DNA of 64,000 nt from the NCBI RefSeq assembly GCF_016711335.1, contig NZ_JADJTF010000001.1, forward strand, positions 1,984,001 through 2,048,000, written 5' to 3'. The position numbers and the translations under genes are program-made. The DNA comes from Thiofilum sp. Its GTDB lineage: Bacteria; Pseudomonadota; Gammaproteobacteria; Thiotrichales; Thiotrichaceae. Positions 36,805-46,135 of the stretch are shown here, in pieces; within the stretch, counting starts at the first letter, position 1, and every line of letters begins with the position of its first letter. The notes under the pieces are model-generated. The model saw nothing but the letters and a program-made list of their open reading frames with translations. It was not told where the DNA came from and made no database searches.

Positions 36805-36889
36805 GCGAGAATGGCGGAATTGGTAGACGCACTGGATTTAGGTTCCAGCGGGGTGACCCGTGAGAGTTCGAGTCTCTCTTCTCGCACCA
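36805..36889 (+). tRNA. tRNA-Leu (anticodon UAG)
   Basis: The acceptor stem GCGAGAA pairs with TTCTCGC; a long variable arm and encoded CCA are present. The loop TTTAGGT gives UAG. Confidence 0.96.
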
Positions 36890-36964
36890 CTTAATTATCC
36901 ACAACATTTCAAAGATAACGTGCCTGTTAATTAGAATTAACATAGGTACATGATGAGGTATGGC

Positions 36965-38293
36965 ATGCAAGTTTCTGTTGAGACAACTGGTAATATCGAT
37001 CGCAAAATGACCGTGACTGTTCCTGCGGAACGGATTGGTACAGAAGTTGAAAAACGTTTACAAAAGCTCTCTAAGCGTGTACGTATCGATGGTTTCCGTC
37101 CGGGCAAAGTCCCTATGAATGTTGTACGCCAACGCTATGCTCAAGCCACTCGTCAAGAAGTTATCGGTGATGTGATTGAGGACTCACTGCGTAATGCTTT
37201 GAATCAAGAAAAATTACGTATGGCGGGTTTGCCCCAAGTTGATGTGCAAACGTTTGGTCACAATGAGCCTTTAACTTATGTGGCAGCTTTCCAAGTTTAC
37301 CCTGAATTTCAACTAGCCGATGTTTCAGGGCTAGCGATTAAGCGTCCGGTAGCGAATGTGACCGATGCGGATATTGATCGCATGATCGAAACCATTCGCA
37401 AACAACAAAAAGAATGGCAAAACGTAGAGCGTGCCGCTCAAGCAGGCGATTTAGTGCGTTTGAATTTTGTAGGCACATTAGACGATGTACCTTTTGAGGG
37501 TGGAAGTGCAGAAAACTTTGCCGTTGAGTTAGGTGCGGGGCGCATGTTGCCAGATTTTGAAGCCGCTTTAGTGGGTATGATAGTAGGTGAGGAAAAGGTA
37601 GCCGATGTTAAATTCCCAGAAGATTACCAAGCTGAAAATCTAAAAGGTAAAACGGCTCAATTTAAGTTGAATGTGACTAGCGTTCAAGAAGGGGTCTTAC
37701 CTGAAATCAATGAGGCTTTTATTGAGCGCTTTGGTTTAGAAACCACTACCGTTGAAACGTTCCGCGCCGAAATTAAGAAAAATATGGAGCGTGAGCTAAG
37801 TAATGCAGTTAAAGCCCAACTCAAGCAGCAAGTGATGGATGGGTTAGCAGCCTTACATACCTTCGATGTGCCTAATGCATTAACCACTGAAGAAGCCAAA
37901 CAGGTTCGTCAAGAATTTATGCAAAATATGGGCAATCAAATGCCTAATGCTGATTTACCGGATGAACTATTCAAGCCACAGGCTGAGCGTCGCGTTAAAT
38001 TAGGTTTGATCGTAGGACAACTGATTCGTGAAAATAATATTCAACGTGATGCTAAGCGCGTTGATGAATTATTAGCTTCGCTATCGATGACCTATGAAGA
38101 TCCAGCCGCCTTGGTAGAATACTATCGCACTAATCCTCAAGCGATGCAGACTATTGAAGCTGCTGCAATGGAAGAGTTAATTGTGGATTGGGTCTTGTCT
38201 AAAGCACAGGTGACTGATGAAGAGCGTTCTTTTGAACAAGTAATTGGTCGTGCGCAAGGTAATATTGACACTACTGAGTCAGCAGCGGCTTAA
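36965..38293 (+). CDS. tig: Trigger factor (ribosome-bound chaperone, peptidyl-prolyl isomerase)
   Basis: Trigger factor docks on ribosomal protein L23 and shields nascent chains. The start is ATG 36965 (MQVSVETTGNIDRKM), with GATGAGG (36952-36958) as ribosome site; the in-frame ATG at 36950 lies inside that site. The ribosome-binding signature GFRPGKVPMNVV is near 43, the FKBP-type domain at about 155-235 (GDLVRLNFVGTLDD), then the helical arms. 442 residues (E. coli 432). It leads the conserved tig-clpP-clpX-lon series. Confidence 0.98.
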   Translation: MQVSVETTGNIDRKMTVTVPAERIGTEVEKRLQKLSKRVRIDGFRPGKVPMNVVRQRYAQATRQEVIGDVIEDSLRNALNQEKLRMAGLPQVDVQTFGHNEPLTYVAAFQVYPEFQLADVSGLAIKRPVANVTDADIDRMIETIRKQQKEWQNVERAAQAGDLVRLNFVGTLDDVPFEGGSAENFAVELGAGRMLPDFEAALVGMIVGEEKVADVKFPEDYQAENLKGKTAQFKLNVTSVQEGVLPEINEAFIERFGLETTTVETFRAEIKKNMERELSNAVKAQLKQQVMDGLAALHTFDVPNALTTEEAKQVRQEFMQNMGNQMPNADLPDELFKPQAERRVKLGLIVGQLIRENNIQRDAKRVDELLASLSMTYEDPAALVEYYRTNPQAMQTIEAAAMEELIVDWVLSKAQVTDEERSFEQVIGRAQGNIDTTESAAA

Positions 38294-38331
38294 TAGCTAC
38301 CATCCGTTATCCATTAGAGGATGTATTACGA

Positions 38332-38943
38332 ATGAATAGTGCCCTCCATACCCAAGCACTCAATCTAGTGCCTATGGTAGTTGAGCAATCGGCTCGGGGT
38401 GAGCGTGCGTATGATATTTACTCACGCTTATTAAAAGAACGCGTTATTTTTTGTGTTGGTCCAGTAGAAGATTACATGGCTAACCTGATTGTGGCGCAAT
38501 TACTCTTTTTAGAATCAGAAAACTCTGAAAAAGATATTTACTTATATATTAACTCTCCGGGTGGAGTAGTGACTGCGGGTATGTCTATTTATGACACGAT
38601 GCAGTTTATTAAACCTAATGTGAGTACGCTGTGTATTGGTCAAGCGGCTAGTATGGGGGCAGTACTTTTAGCAGGTGGAGCTGCGGGTAAGCGTTTTGTA
38701 TTACCGCACTCACGGGTGATGATTCATCAACCCCTAGGTGGATTTCAAGGTCAGGCCTCTGATATTGAAATTCATGCACGCGAAATTTTAAAAATCCGCT
38801 CCGAGCTAAATACTATTTTGGCAAAGCATACCGGACAATCACTAGAACGTATTGAGAAAGATACGGATCGCGATAACTTTATGACCGCAGAAGATGCTAA
38901 AGCTTATGGTCTAGTAGACGGGATTCTAACTACGCGTGCTTAA
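38332..38943 (+). CDS. clpP: ATP-dependent Clp protease proteolytic subunit
   Basis: ClpP forms the tetradecameric serine protease barrel that degrades substrates fed by ClpX or ClpA. The 203-residue protein has the catalytic Ser in IGQAASMGAVLLA near 103, His in HSRVMIHQPLGG near 128 and Asp near 177. MVVEQSARGERAYDIYSRLL is the family N-terminus. It lies 38 bases after tig and ends before a terminator, so clpX has its own transcription start or depends on read-through. Confidence 0.98.
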   Translation: MNSALHTQALNLVPMVVEQSARGERAYDIYSRLLKERVIFCVGPVEDYMANLIVAQLLFLESENSEKDIYLYINSPGGVVTAGMSIYDTMQFIKPNVSTLCIGQAASMGAVLLAGGAAGKRFVLPHSRVMIHQPLGGFQGQASDIEIHAREILKIRSELNTILAKHTGQSLERIEKDTDRDNFMTAEDAKAYGLVDGILTTRA

Positions 38944-38977
38944 GGTAGCGTAGGGTATTTTTTGCTATTATTGATAG

Positions 38978-39005
38978 AAACAGCCTGCTTAGTCAGGCTG
39001 TTTTT
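38978..39005 (+). terminator. Rho-independent terminator after clpP
   Basis: Stem AAACAGCCTG (38978-38987) pairs with CAGGCTGTTT (from 38994), loop CTTAGT, then TTTTT. Confidence 0.9.
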
Positions 39006-39207
39006 ATATTAAATACCCTGCAAATCGGGTTTTAACCACTCAAAAACAATTAAATACTCCCAAAAAACACAGCATTCTTGTGTTTCTAAGGGTAAATTAT
39101 AATAATGAGACTTGAAAAATGCCGAGTTGGTAGAATATTGTCTTTGTAATACACATAGCACGATTAAAAGCAGATCGTCAGGTGGTCTGACGTAGGTAGA
39201 GGTTCTG

Positions 39208-40503
39208 ATGAGTAAAGATAAAAAGGGTGGTCAAGAGAGTGGCAAGCTTCTGTACTGTTCCTTTTGTGGAAAGAGTCAACATGAAGTGCGTAAGCTCATA
39301 GCAGGCCCTTCTGTTTTCATCTGTGATGAATGCGTTGATCTTTGTAATGATATTATCCAAGAAGAAATTCATGCAGCCCAGACCGGTGAGGAGGAGCCAC
39401 ATACTCTACCTACCCCGCGTGAAATTCGCGCTATTTTAGATGATTATGTGATTGGTCAAGACTCCGCGAAACGTGTGTTATCAGTAGCGGTTTATAACCA
39501 CTACAAGCGTTTACATCATAAAGGGACTAACAATAATAAGGATGAAGTTGAATTAGCCAAGAGTAATATTCTACTGATTGGTCCTACGGGTAGCGGTAAA
39601 ACTTTATTAGCCGAAACTTTAGCCCGTTTACTCAATGTGCCGTTCACCATTGCTGATGCGACTACTTTAACCGAAGCAGGCTATGTGGGTGAGGATGTTG
39701 AGAATATCATCCAAAAGCTGTTGCAAAAATGCGATTACGACGTTGAAAAAGCGCAAACGGGTATCGTGTATATCGATGAAATTGATAAAATTTCACGTAA
39801 ATCTGATAACCCCTCTATTACCCGCGATGTATCTGGCGAAGGCGTTCAACAAGCTTTATTAAAACTGATTGAGGGCACGATAGCCTCCGTACCTCCCCAA
39901 GGGGGGCGTAAGCATCCACAACAAGAGTTTTTACAAGTCGATACGCGTAATATTCTGTTTATTTGTGGCGGGGCATTTGCAGGTTTAGATCGTATTATTC
40001 GTGATCGCACCGAAAAAGGTAGTATTGGTTTTGCTGCTAATGTCAAAGCACCTGATACTAAGAAATTATTCGGCGAAGTGATTAAAGACATTGAAGCCGA
40101 AGATTTAGTGCGTTATGGGTTAATTCCAGAGTTTGTGGGACGCTTACCTGTGGTTGCGACTTTAGATGAATTAGATGAGCAAGCTTTGGTGTCTATCTTA
40201 AGTGAGCCTAAAAATGCACTGATCAAACAATATTCTAAGTTGTTTGAAATGGAAGACGCTGAATTAGTCATTCGGGATGATGCTCTTCATGCCATTGCAC
40301 GTAAAGCTATGGAGCGCAAAACCGGAGCGCGTGGACTACGTACTATCATGGAACGTATTTTACTCGATACTATGTATGATCTGCCCTCTGAAAAAAATGT
40401 CAGTAAAGTGGTCGTGGATGAGTCGGTAGTCAATGGTGAAGCACCTCCTTACCTTATCTATGAAAATATCGAGCCTAAATTGGTAGCTTCTGCTGCCGAA
40501 TAA
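39208..40503 (+). CDS. clpX: ATP-dependent Clp protease ATP-binding subunit ClpX
   Basis: ClpX is the AAA+ unfoldase that feeds ssrA-tagged and other substrates to ClpP. The 431-residue protein has an N-terminal zinc domain with two Cys pairs (LYCSFCGK and FICDECVDLC), Walker A GPTGSGKT near 126, Walker B VYIDEIDKI near 185, and sensor motif ARKAMERKTGARGLR near 370. The ClpP-docking IGF-like loop falls near GSIGFAAN. It is 264 bases after clpP. Confidence 0.98.
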   Translation: MSKDKKGGQESGKLLYCSFCGKSQHEVRKLIAGPSVFICDECVDLCNDIIQEEIHAAQTGEEEPHTLPTPREIRAILDDYVIGQDSAKRVLSVAVYNHYKRLHHKGTNNNKDEVELAKSNILLIGPTGSGKTLLAETLARLLNVPFTIADATTLTEAGYVGEDVENIIQKLLQKCDYDVEKAQTGIVYIDEIDKISRKSDNPSITRDVSGEGVQQALLKLIEGTIASVPPQGGRKHPQQEFLQVDTRNILFICGGAFAGLDRIIRDRTEKGSIGFAANVKAPDTKKLFGEVIKDIEAEDLVRYGLIPEFVGRLPVVATLDELDEQALVSILSEPKNALIKQYSKLFEMEDAELVIRDDALHAIARKAMERKTGARGLRTIMERILLDTMYDLPSEKNVSKVVVDESVVNGEAPPYLIYENIEPKLVASAAE

Positions 40504-40520
40504 GGGCTAAGTCCAATGGT

Positions 40521-40546
40521 GTTACAGATACTAGGGTATCTGTAAC
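40521..40546 (+). terminator. Perfect 11-bp hairpin between clpX and lon
   Basis: GTTACAGATAC (40521-40531), TAGG, GTATCTGTAAC (40536-40546). No T-tract follows, so it may stabilise the clpX mRNA end or be a weak terminator. Confidence 0.6.
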
Positions 40547-40638
40547 ATAGTTAGTAATACCTTATTCTTATAAAGATTTTTCAATAGGATACCTAATTGA
40601 CTAGCGTGCCTAGTTAATGCCTGCACGGGAGTTTCGTG

Positions 40639-43071
40639 ATGTCTGAATCAGAGTTAGCACCGGATATTATTGTTCCAGTGTTGCCGCTACGTGATGTTGT
40701 AGTTTATCCCCATATGGTCATCCCTTTATTTGTGGGGCGTTCCAAGTCTATTCATGCCCTCGATGCGGCCATGGATACCACTAAACAAGTGCTTTTAGTT
40801 TCACAAAAGAATGCGGATGTTGATGAACCCAGTTTAGAGGATGTTCATCCCTTTGGCACTTTGGCGACTATCTTACAATTATTAAAGTTACCGGATGGTA
40901 CGCTCAAAGTTTTAGTTGAGGGGGTAGAGCGTGCTGAGATTGTGGCGATTGATCAAGGGAGTGAGTATTTTGCCGCTCGTGTGGAGATCCGTAATTCAAT
41001 CTTTGATATTGAGGAGCGCCATGTTGATATATTGAGCCGTTCCTTAATTAACTCGTTTGAGCAGTACGTTAAACTCAATAAAAAAGTTCCTCCCGAAATA
41101 TTGTCTTCGCTTTCCAGTATTGATGACTCGGCGCGTCTTGCAGATACTGTAGCAGCACACCTCAATCTAAAAATACCCCAAAAACAAATCATTCTTGAAA
41201 TGCTCAGTATTGAAGAGCGCATCAAGCATTTGATTGAATTGATTGAAGGTGAGCTAGACTTACTACAAGTAGAGAAAAAAATTCGTGGGCGTGTGAAACA
41301 GCAAATGGAGCGCAGCCAACGCGAGTATTATCTCAACGAACAAATTAAAGCCATTCAAAAAGAATTAGGTGATATGGATGAGGCTCCCAATGAGATTGAG
41401 GAGCTAACCCGTAAAATTGACAAAGCTGGTATGAGTAAAGAGGCGCTTACTAAAGCGCGTGCTGAACTCAATAAACTCAAATTGATGTCACCTATGTCGG
41501 CGGAAGCCACTGTGGTACGCAACTATATTGATTGGTTAGTTAATTTACCGTGGAAAAAACGCTCGCGCGTATTGACTGATCTAGCCGAGGCGGAACGTAT
41601 TTTAAATGCGGATCACTATGGTCTTGAGGAAGTTAAAGAACGCATTATTGAGTTTTTAGCAGTACAACAACGTGTTAAAAAAATTAAAGGTCCTATCTTA
41701 TGTTTAGTAGGACCCCCCGGAGTTGGTAAAACTTCATTGGGGCAATCGATTGCCCGTGCGACGGGGCGTAAATTTACCCGTATGGCATTAGGTGGGGTCA
41801 GAGATGAGGCAGAGATTCGTGGTCATCGACGTACTTATATTGGTTCTTTACCCGGTAAAGTGATTCAAAATTTAAGTCGGGTGGGGACACGTAATCCACT
41901 CTTTCTCTTAGATGAGATCGACAAAATGTCGACTGACTTTAGAGGTGATCCCGCCTCGGCTATGTTAGAAGTATTAGATCCAGAGCAAAATCACGCCTTT
42001 GCAGATCACTATCTAGAAGTCGATTTTGATTTATCGGATGTCATGTTTGTGGCAACTTCTAATAGCATGCGTATTCCAGAGCCACTCCTAGATCGTATGG
42101 AGGTGATTCGCATTCCGGGTTATATCGAGGATGAAAAGCTCAGTATTGCACGTAACTATTTAATTCCTAAGCAACTGGAAGCGAATGGTTTAAAGGCTGA
42201 TGAATTGGTGATGAATAATGCTACGGTATTAGAGATTATTCGCCATTATACGCGTGAAGCTGGGGTGCGTGGCTTAGAGCGTGAGATGTCTAAAATCTGT
42301 CGTAAAGTTGTTAAACAGCACCTATTAGAAAAGAAAACGAAAACCACGATTACTTCTAAAAATTTAGCTAAATATTTAGGAGTGAAAAAGTTTGACTACG
42401 GTAAAGCGGGCAAAGCTAATCAAGTGGGTCAAGTGACGGGTTTAGCATGGACTTCAGTAGGCGGGGACTTGCTCACGATTGAAAGTGCCTTACTCCCTGG
42501 TAGTGGGATGATCAAAAGCACTGGACGTTTGGGCGAGGTGATGAAAGAGTCAATTCATGCGGCTGAGACAGTCGTTAAAAGTCGCTCAAGACAGTTAGGC
42601 ATTACGCGCAAGTTTTTACGCAAACATAATGTGCATATTCATGTGCCAGAAGGTGCTATTCCTAAAGATGGTCCTAGTGCAGGCATTGGCATGGTCACTG
42701 TGATGGTATCGGCTATGACGGGTATTCCGGTGTTAGCTGATGTGGCGATGACCGGTGAAATTACTTTGCGTGGTGAAGTATTGCCGATTGGTGGATTGAA
42801 AGAAAAACTACTAGCAGCGCATCGTGGCGGTATTAAGCAGGTCTTGATTCCGAAAGATAATGAAAAAGACCTCCCTGAAGTACCCGATTCGGTTAAGGAT
42901 GGTCTAGACATTAAAGCGGTCAAATGGATTGATGAGGTATTGGCTTTAGCACTAGAACGAGCGCCCATTGCTTTGCGTGATGATGAAGATTTAGACGATG
43001 ATGCAGAAATACCACCGCCTCCAAGCCCTATACTATCAGAGGAAGAGGTCGAACCAGTACGTACTCATTAA
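40639..43071 (+). CDS. lon: ATP-dependent protease Lon
   Basis: Lon degrades misfolded and regulatory proteins. ATG 40639 is chosen over GTG 40636 because GGGAG (40627-40631) is correctly spaced. The 810-residue protein has the substrate-binding LON domain (about 10-205), a coiled coil, Walker A GPPGVGKT near 360, and the protease domain with the Ser-Lys dyad (KDGPSAGIGMVTVM, Ser near 678). The tail is acidic and Pro-rich (DDEDLDDDAEIPPPPSP). hupB follows, as in E. coli. Confidence 0.98.
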   Translation: MSESELAPDIIVPVLPLRDVVVYPHMVIPLFVGRSKSIHALDAAMDTTKQVLLVSQKNADVDEPSLEDVHPFGTLATILQLLKLPDGTLKVLVEGVERAEIVAIDQGSEYFAARVEIRNSIFDIEERHVDILSRSLINSFEQYVKLNKKVPPEILSSLSSIDDSARLADTVAAHLNLKIPQKQIILEMLSIEERIKHLIELIEGELDLLQVEKKIRGRVKQQMERSQREYYLNEQIKAIQKELGDMDEAPNEIEELTRKIDKAGMSKEALTKARAELNKLKLMSPMSAEATVVRNYIDWLVNLPWKKRSRVLTDLAEAERILNADHYGLEEVKERIIEFLAVQQRVKKIKGPILCLVGPPGVGKTSLGQSIARATGRKFTRMALGGVRDEAEIRGHRRTYIGSLPGKVIQNLSRVGTRNPLFLLDEIDKMSTDFRGDPASAMLEVLDPEQNHAFADHYLEVDFDLSDVMFVATSNSMRIPEPLLDRMEVIRIPGYIEDEKLSIARNYLIPKQLEANGLKADELVMNNATVLEIIRHYTREAGVRGLEREMSKICRKVVKQHLLEKKTKTTITSKNLAKYLGVKKFDYGKAGKANQVGQVTGLAWTSVGGDLLTIESALLPGSGMIKSTGRLGEVMKESIHAAETVVKSRSRQLGITRKFLRKHNVHIHVPEGAIPKDGPSAGIGMVTVMVSAMTGIPVLADVAMTGEITLRGEVLPIGGLKEKLLAAHRGGIKQVLIPKDNEKDLPEVPDSVKDGLDIKAVKWIDEVLALALERAPIALRDDEDLDDDAEIPPPPSPILSEEEVEPVRTH

Positions 43072-43110
43072 AAATTGTTGTATTTTCGTCACTTCTAGCA
43101 CTTAGGTGCG

Positions 43111-43140
43111 TTGACTTGTTTCAGAAGGGGCTGGTATAAC
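43111..43140 (+). promoter_or_regulatory. Sigma-70 promoter for hupB
   Basis: A -35 TTGACT (43111-43116), an 18-base spacer and a -10 TATAAC (43135-43140) lie about 100 bases before the hupB start. The leader contains an inverted repeat TAGGTAAAT/ATTTACCTA at 43157-43185. Confidence 0.65.
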
Positions 43141-43237
43141 AGACGTGCGATAAGATTAGGTAAATTTCATAAGGCATTTACCTAGTTTTGAGAGTTTATT
43201 GGTTTCCTTTACAACAAATTTACAAGGATCGCTTTTT

Positions 43238-43510
43238 ATGAACAAATCAGAGCTCATTGATGCCATCTCTGCTAAATCTAATCTGACTAAAGCAGAAGCG
43301 GATCGTGCTTATAAAGCATTGGTCGCTACTATCTCTGAAGAGCTTGCAAAGGGCGAGCAGATTTCTTTGATTGGTTTTGGTACTTTTTTAGTACGTGAAC
43401 GTCAAGCTCGTTCAGGTCGTAATCCAAAAACTAAAGAAACTATCGAAATACCAGCGTCAAAAATTCCTGCATTTAAAGCTGGCAAAGCGCTAAAAGATGC
43501 AGTAAACTAG
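43238..43510 (+). CDS. hupB: DNA-binding protein HU (beta-type)
   Basis: HU bends and compacts DNA as a dimer. The 90-residue protein starts MNKSELIDAISAKSNLTKAE at ATG 43238, preceded by AAGGATCG; an in-frame upstream start at 43199 adds 13 residues unlike the family. The signature GFGTFLVRERQARSGRNPKT forms the DNA-clasping arm. It follows lon, as in other gammaproteobacteria, and leads into a Val/Asp tRNA array 17 bases later. Confidence 0.97.
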   Translation: MNKSELIDAISAKSNLTKAEADRAYKALVATISEELAKGEQISLIGFGTFLVRERQARSGRNPKTKETIEIPASKIPAFKAGKALKDAVN

Positions 43511-43527
43511 CGCCCTCTTAAGCAGTT

Positions 43528-43603
43528 GGGTGATTAGCTCAGTTGGTAGAGCAACGCCCTTACAAGGCGTGGGTCGGGGGTTCAAGTCCCTCATCACCCA
43601 CCA
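43528..43603 (+). tRNA. tRNA-Val (anticodon UAC), copy 1
   Basis: GGGTGAT pairs with ATCACCC; loop CTTACAA gives UAC; CCA encoded. Identical in sequence to copy 2 at 43860-43935. It begins 17 bases after the hupB stop. Confidence 0.97.
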
Positions 43604-43611
43604 ACTACTGT

Positions 43612-43688
43612 GGAGCGGTAGTTCAGTCGGTTAGAATACCTGCCTGTCACGCAGGGGGTCGCGGGTTCGAGTCCCGTCCGCTCCGCCA
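43612..43688 (+). tRNA. tRNA-Asp (anticodon GUC), copy 1
   Basis: GGAGCGG pairs with CCGCTCC; loop CTGTCAC gives GUC; CCA encoded. It differs from copies 2 and 3 by a C-G to T-A swap in the acceptor stem. Confidence 0.97.
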
Positions 43689-43737
43689 CTCTATTTTGCA
43701 GTGGTAAAACATTTAAAAAATATGTTCTGCATACCAC

Positions 43738-43814
43738 GGAGTGGTAGTTCAGTCGGTTAGAATACCTGCCTGTCACGCAGGGGGTCGCGGGTTCGAGTCC
43801 CGTCCACTCCGCCA
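43738..43814 (+). tRNA. tRNA-Asp (anticodon GUC), copy 2
   Basis: GGAGTGG pairs with CCACTCC; loop CTGTCAC gives GUC; CCA encoded. Identical to copy 3. Confidence 0.97.
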
Positions 43815-43859
43815 TCATGCAGAACATTCATCGTGCTTAAAGTCGCTGTAATCCTCAGC

Positions 43860-43935
43860 GGGTGATTAGCTCAGTTGGTAGAGCAACGCCCTTACAAGGC
43901 GTGGGTCGGGGGTTCAAGTCCCTCATCACCCACCA
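43860..43935 (+). tRNA. tRNA-Val (anticodon UAC), copy 2
   Basis: Same sequence as copy 1: GGGTGAT/ATCACCC acceptor stem, anticodon UAC, encoded CCA. With the following tRNA-Asp it forms a second Val-Asp unit. Confidence 0.97.
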
Positions 43936-43939
43936 CTAC

Positions 43940-44016
43940 GGAGTGGTAGTTCAGTCGGTTAGAATACCTGCCTGTCACGCAGGGGGTCGCGGGTTCGAGT
44001 CCCGTCCACTCCGCCA
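43940..44016 (+). tRNA. tRNA-Asp (anticodon GUC), copy 3
   Basis: Identical to copy 2, with GGAGTGG/CCACTCC. It lies four bases after tRNA-Val copy 2 and is the last tRNA before ppiD. Confidence 0.97.
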
Positions 44017-44154
44017 CTATTTATCTTTTACTCATTTAGTTCTTTCGGTATGATGCACCCCTATACTTAACGGGGCTGAACCTAAGTCATCATTCAGGTG
44101 CTGGGTACGTCTTCATTCTTATTCTTAAACTTAATATAACGACTACGTATAACC

Positions 44155-46038
44155 ATGCTGCAAAAAATTCATGATAAAGCAAAAGGCTGGGTTGCATATG
44201 CAATCATTGGTTTAATTACTATTCCCTTCGCCTTATGGGGCATTAATCAGTATTTCGAGGGAGGCGGTAAACGTGTTGTTGCCGTAGTCAACGGTGAAGA
44301 AATCTTAGAGCCTGCCGTGCGTGTACAGTTAGAACAATTAAGACAACGTATGCCACAGCAATTAGCCAATAATGAAGAACTCATTAAGCCAATGGCCTTG
44401 GATGCCACTATTAATCAAACACTGTTAGATCAACTGATTAAAGAGTTTGGTTTTAGAGCCAGCAATGCAGAAGTCAGTAATGCCATTATGCAAGTGCCGC
44501 AGTTTCAAGTGAATGGTCAATTTGATACCGCGACTTATCAGCGCCTATTAGAAACTCAAGGTTTAAGCCCAGCGCTATATGAGCAGAATGTGCGAGCAGA
44601 GTTGACCCAAGCACAGTTACAAGATGGTATTAATTTAACGGGTTTTGTACCTCTCAGTGCGGCTAAAGCCTATCAGGCGTTACAAGGTCAAGAACGTGAA
44701 ATCGAAATTTTTACTCTAAAAGCCGATAATTTTAAAGCACAAGTACAAATACCAGAAACGGCGATTAATGAGTATTACGAAAAAAATAAACAGGCGTTCA
44801 TGACCGAAGAGCGTGTGAAATTAGCTTATATTGAGTTAGATCGTAATGAATTATTGAACTCGATTGAGGCTAATGACGAGGCTCTCAAAGCTTATTTTGA
44901 AACCAATAAAGATCACTATGCTATACCCGAAGAGCGTATTGCGAGCCATATTTTAGTCTCTATTGCAGATCCACAAGGGGATGAGCAAGATAAAACGGCT
45001 AAAGCACGTATTGATGCTATCTATGAGGATATTAAAGCGGGTAAAGTGACCTTTGAACAAGCAGCGCGTGAACAATCCGATGATAAAACCGCCGCCGCAC
45101 AAAACGGTTCCTTAGGTACAATAGTGGCAGGTGACTGGGATCCCAGTTTTGAAAAAGAGGTATTTAGCTTAGCCGCAGGTGCTATGTCCGCCCCGATTAA
45201 AACACCGAGCGGTTATGAAATTATTAAAGTAACCGAAATTAAGCCCTCACAACCTCGTAGCTATGAGCAAGCCAAAGCGGATGTAGAGCGTGATTATCGC
45301 CGGACTACCGCTGAGCAAAAAGCAGGTGATCTAATCGATCAACTAGAGAAACTAGCCTTTGAAAATAGCGGCGATTTAGCCCCAGCAGCGACTGCGACAG
45401 GGCTAGTGGTTAAACAGTCGGATTGGATCACCCGGACTAAGGGGGAGGGTGTATTCGCCGATGAGAAAGCACGTCAGGAGGCATTCTCTGATGATGTGCG
45501 TAATGGTCGTAACTCTGGCGTTATTAACTTAGGCGAGAGTCGTGCGGTAGTGATTCGTGCAGTATCGCGTGAAGAGGCTAAGCAAAAGTCCTTAGCCGAA
45601 GTTAAAGAAAATATTATTCAAATACTGACGGCTGAAGAAGCGCGTAAATTAGCAACACAAAAGGGTGCTGAGTTAGTCAAACAATTAACGACTACTAAAA
45701 ATTGGACAGTATTAGATACCAGTGGTCTTGGTGCTAGTACCGAGGTTGCTAAGTCTGGTTTTATTAAGCGTTCCGGTAGCAATATAGCACCTGAGGTTGC
45801 GCAATATGTATTTGCAATGACGAAACCAGAGGCTAATGCGAGTACTTGGGATGGAGTGGCATTGGCTAATGGTGATTATGTGGTGATTCAGCTCAAGCAA
45901 GTCAAAGAGGGTGCTGCTAAAGAAGATCTCCAAGTGACTCAAAATTTTGGTCGTAATGTGGCGCAGAGCGAATTGAATGCAATGTTCCAAGCCTTACGCG
46001 ATGCCGCTAAGATTGAGCGTTTTCCTGAAAAGCTCTAA
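44155..46038 (+). CDS. ppiD: Peptidylprolyl isomerase PpiD (SurA N-terminal domain, periplasmic chaperone)
   Basis: PpiD is an inner-membrane-anchored chaperone near SecYEG that receives newly exported proteins. The 627-residue protein has a single N-terminal anchor (about 13-33; WVAYAIIGLITIPFALWGI), a SurA-like domain (about 40-200) and a parvulin domain (about 258-360; ERIASHILVSIADPQGDEQ, NGSLGTIVAGDWDPSFE). Its position just after hupB and tRNAs matches the E. coli lon-hupB-ppiD order. Confidence 0.95.
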   Translation: MLQKIHDKAKGWVAYAIIGLITIPFALWGINQYFEGGGKRVVAVVNGEEILEPAVRVQLEQLRQRMPQQLANNEELIKPMALDATINQTLLDQLIKEFGFRASNAEVSNAIMQVPQFQVNGQFDTATYQRLLETQGLSPALYEQNVRAELTQAQLQDGINLTGFVPLSAAKAYQALQGQEREIEIFTLKADNFKAQVQIPETAINEYYEKNKQAFMTEERVKLAYIELDRNELLNSIEANDEALKAYFETNKDHYAIPEERIASHILVSIADPQGDEQDKTAKARIDAIYEDIKAGKVTFEQAAREQSDDKTAAAQNGSLGTIVAGDWDPSFEKEVFSLAAGAMSAPIKTPSGYEIIKVTEIKPSQPRSYEQAKADVERDYRRTTAEQKAGDLIDQLEKLAFENSGDLAPAATATGLVVKQSDWITRTKGEGVFADEKARQEAFSDDVRNGRNSGVINLGESRAVVIRAVSREEAKQKSLAEVKENIIQILTAEEARKLATQKGAELVKQLTTTKNWTVLDTSGLGASTEVAKSGFIKRSGSNIAPEVAQYVFAMTKPEANASTWDGVALANGDYVVIQLKQVKEGAAKEDLQVTQNFGRNVAQSELNAMFQALRDAAKIERFPEKL

Positions 46039-46055
46039 TAGTTAACACGTTTAAT

Positions 46056-46098
46056 AAAAATGCTACCCAGACTAATACGCTGTGGTAGCATTTTTCTT
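46056..46098 (+). terminator. Rho-independent terminator after ppiD
   Basis: Stem AAAAATGCTACC (46056-46067) pairs with GGTAGCATTTTT (46084-46095), followed by CTTTTTAG. Confidence 0.9.
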
Positions 46099-46135
46099 TT
46101 TAGCCCCTAGTGTTTTACTCAATAATTGTGCTGCT

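Noticed and set aside
36770..36970. 66-codon minus-strand frame (CEKRDSNSHGSPRWNLNPVRLP)
   Set aside because: It is the complement of tRNA-Leu(UAG), another familiar tRNA-derived false protein.
43594..43827. 77-codon frame on the minus strand (reads EWTGLEPATPCVTGRYSNRLNY)
   Set aside because: It lies wholly across two tRNA-Asp genes on the opposite strand; this is a well-known false protein derived from tRNA-Asp sequence.
43528..44016. CRISPR-like repeats
   Set aside because: The regular repeats are tRNA genes with full cloverleaf features, not direct repeats with unique spacers; no cas gene is present.
43862..44053. 63-codon plus-strand frame
   Set aside because: It reads through tRNA-Val and tRNA-Asp genes; the translation is tRNA-derived.
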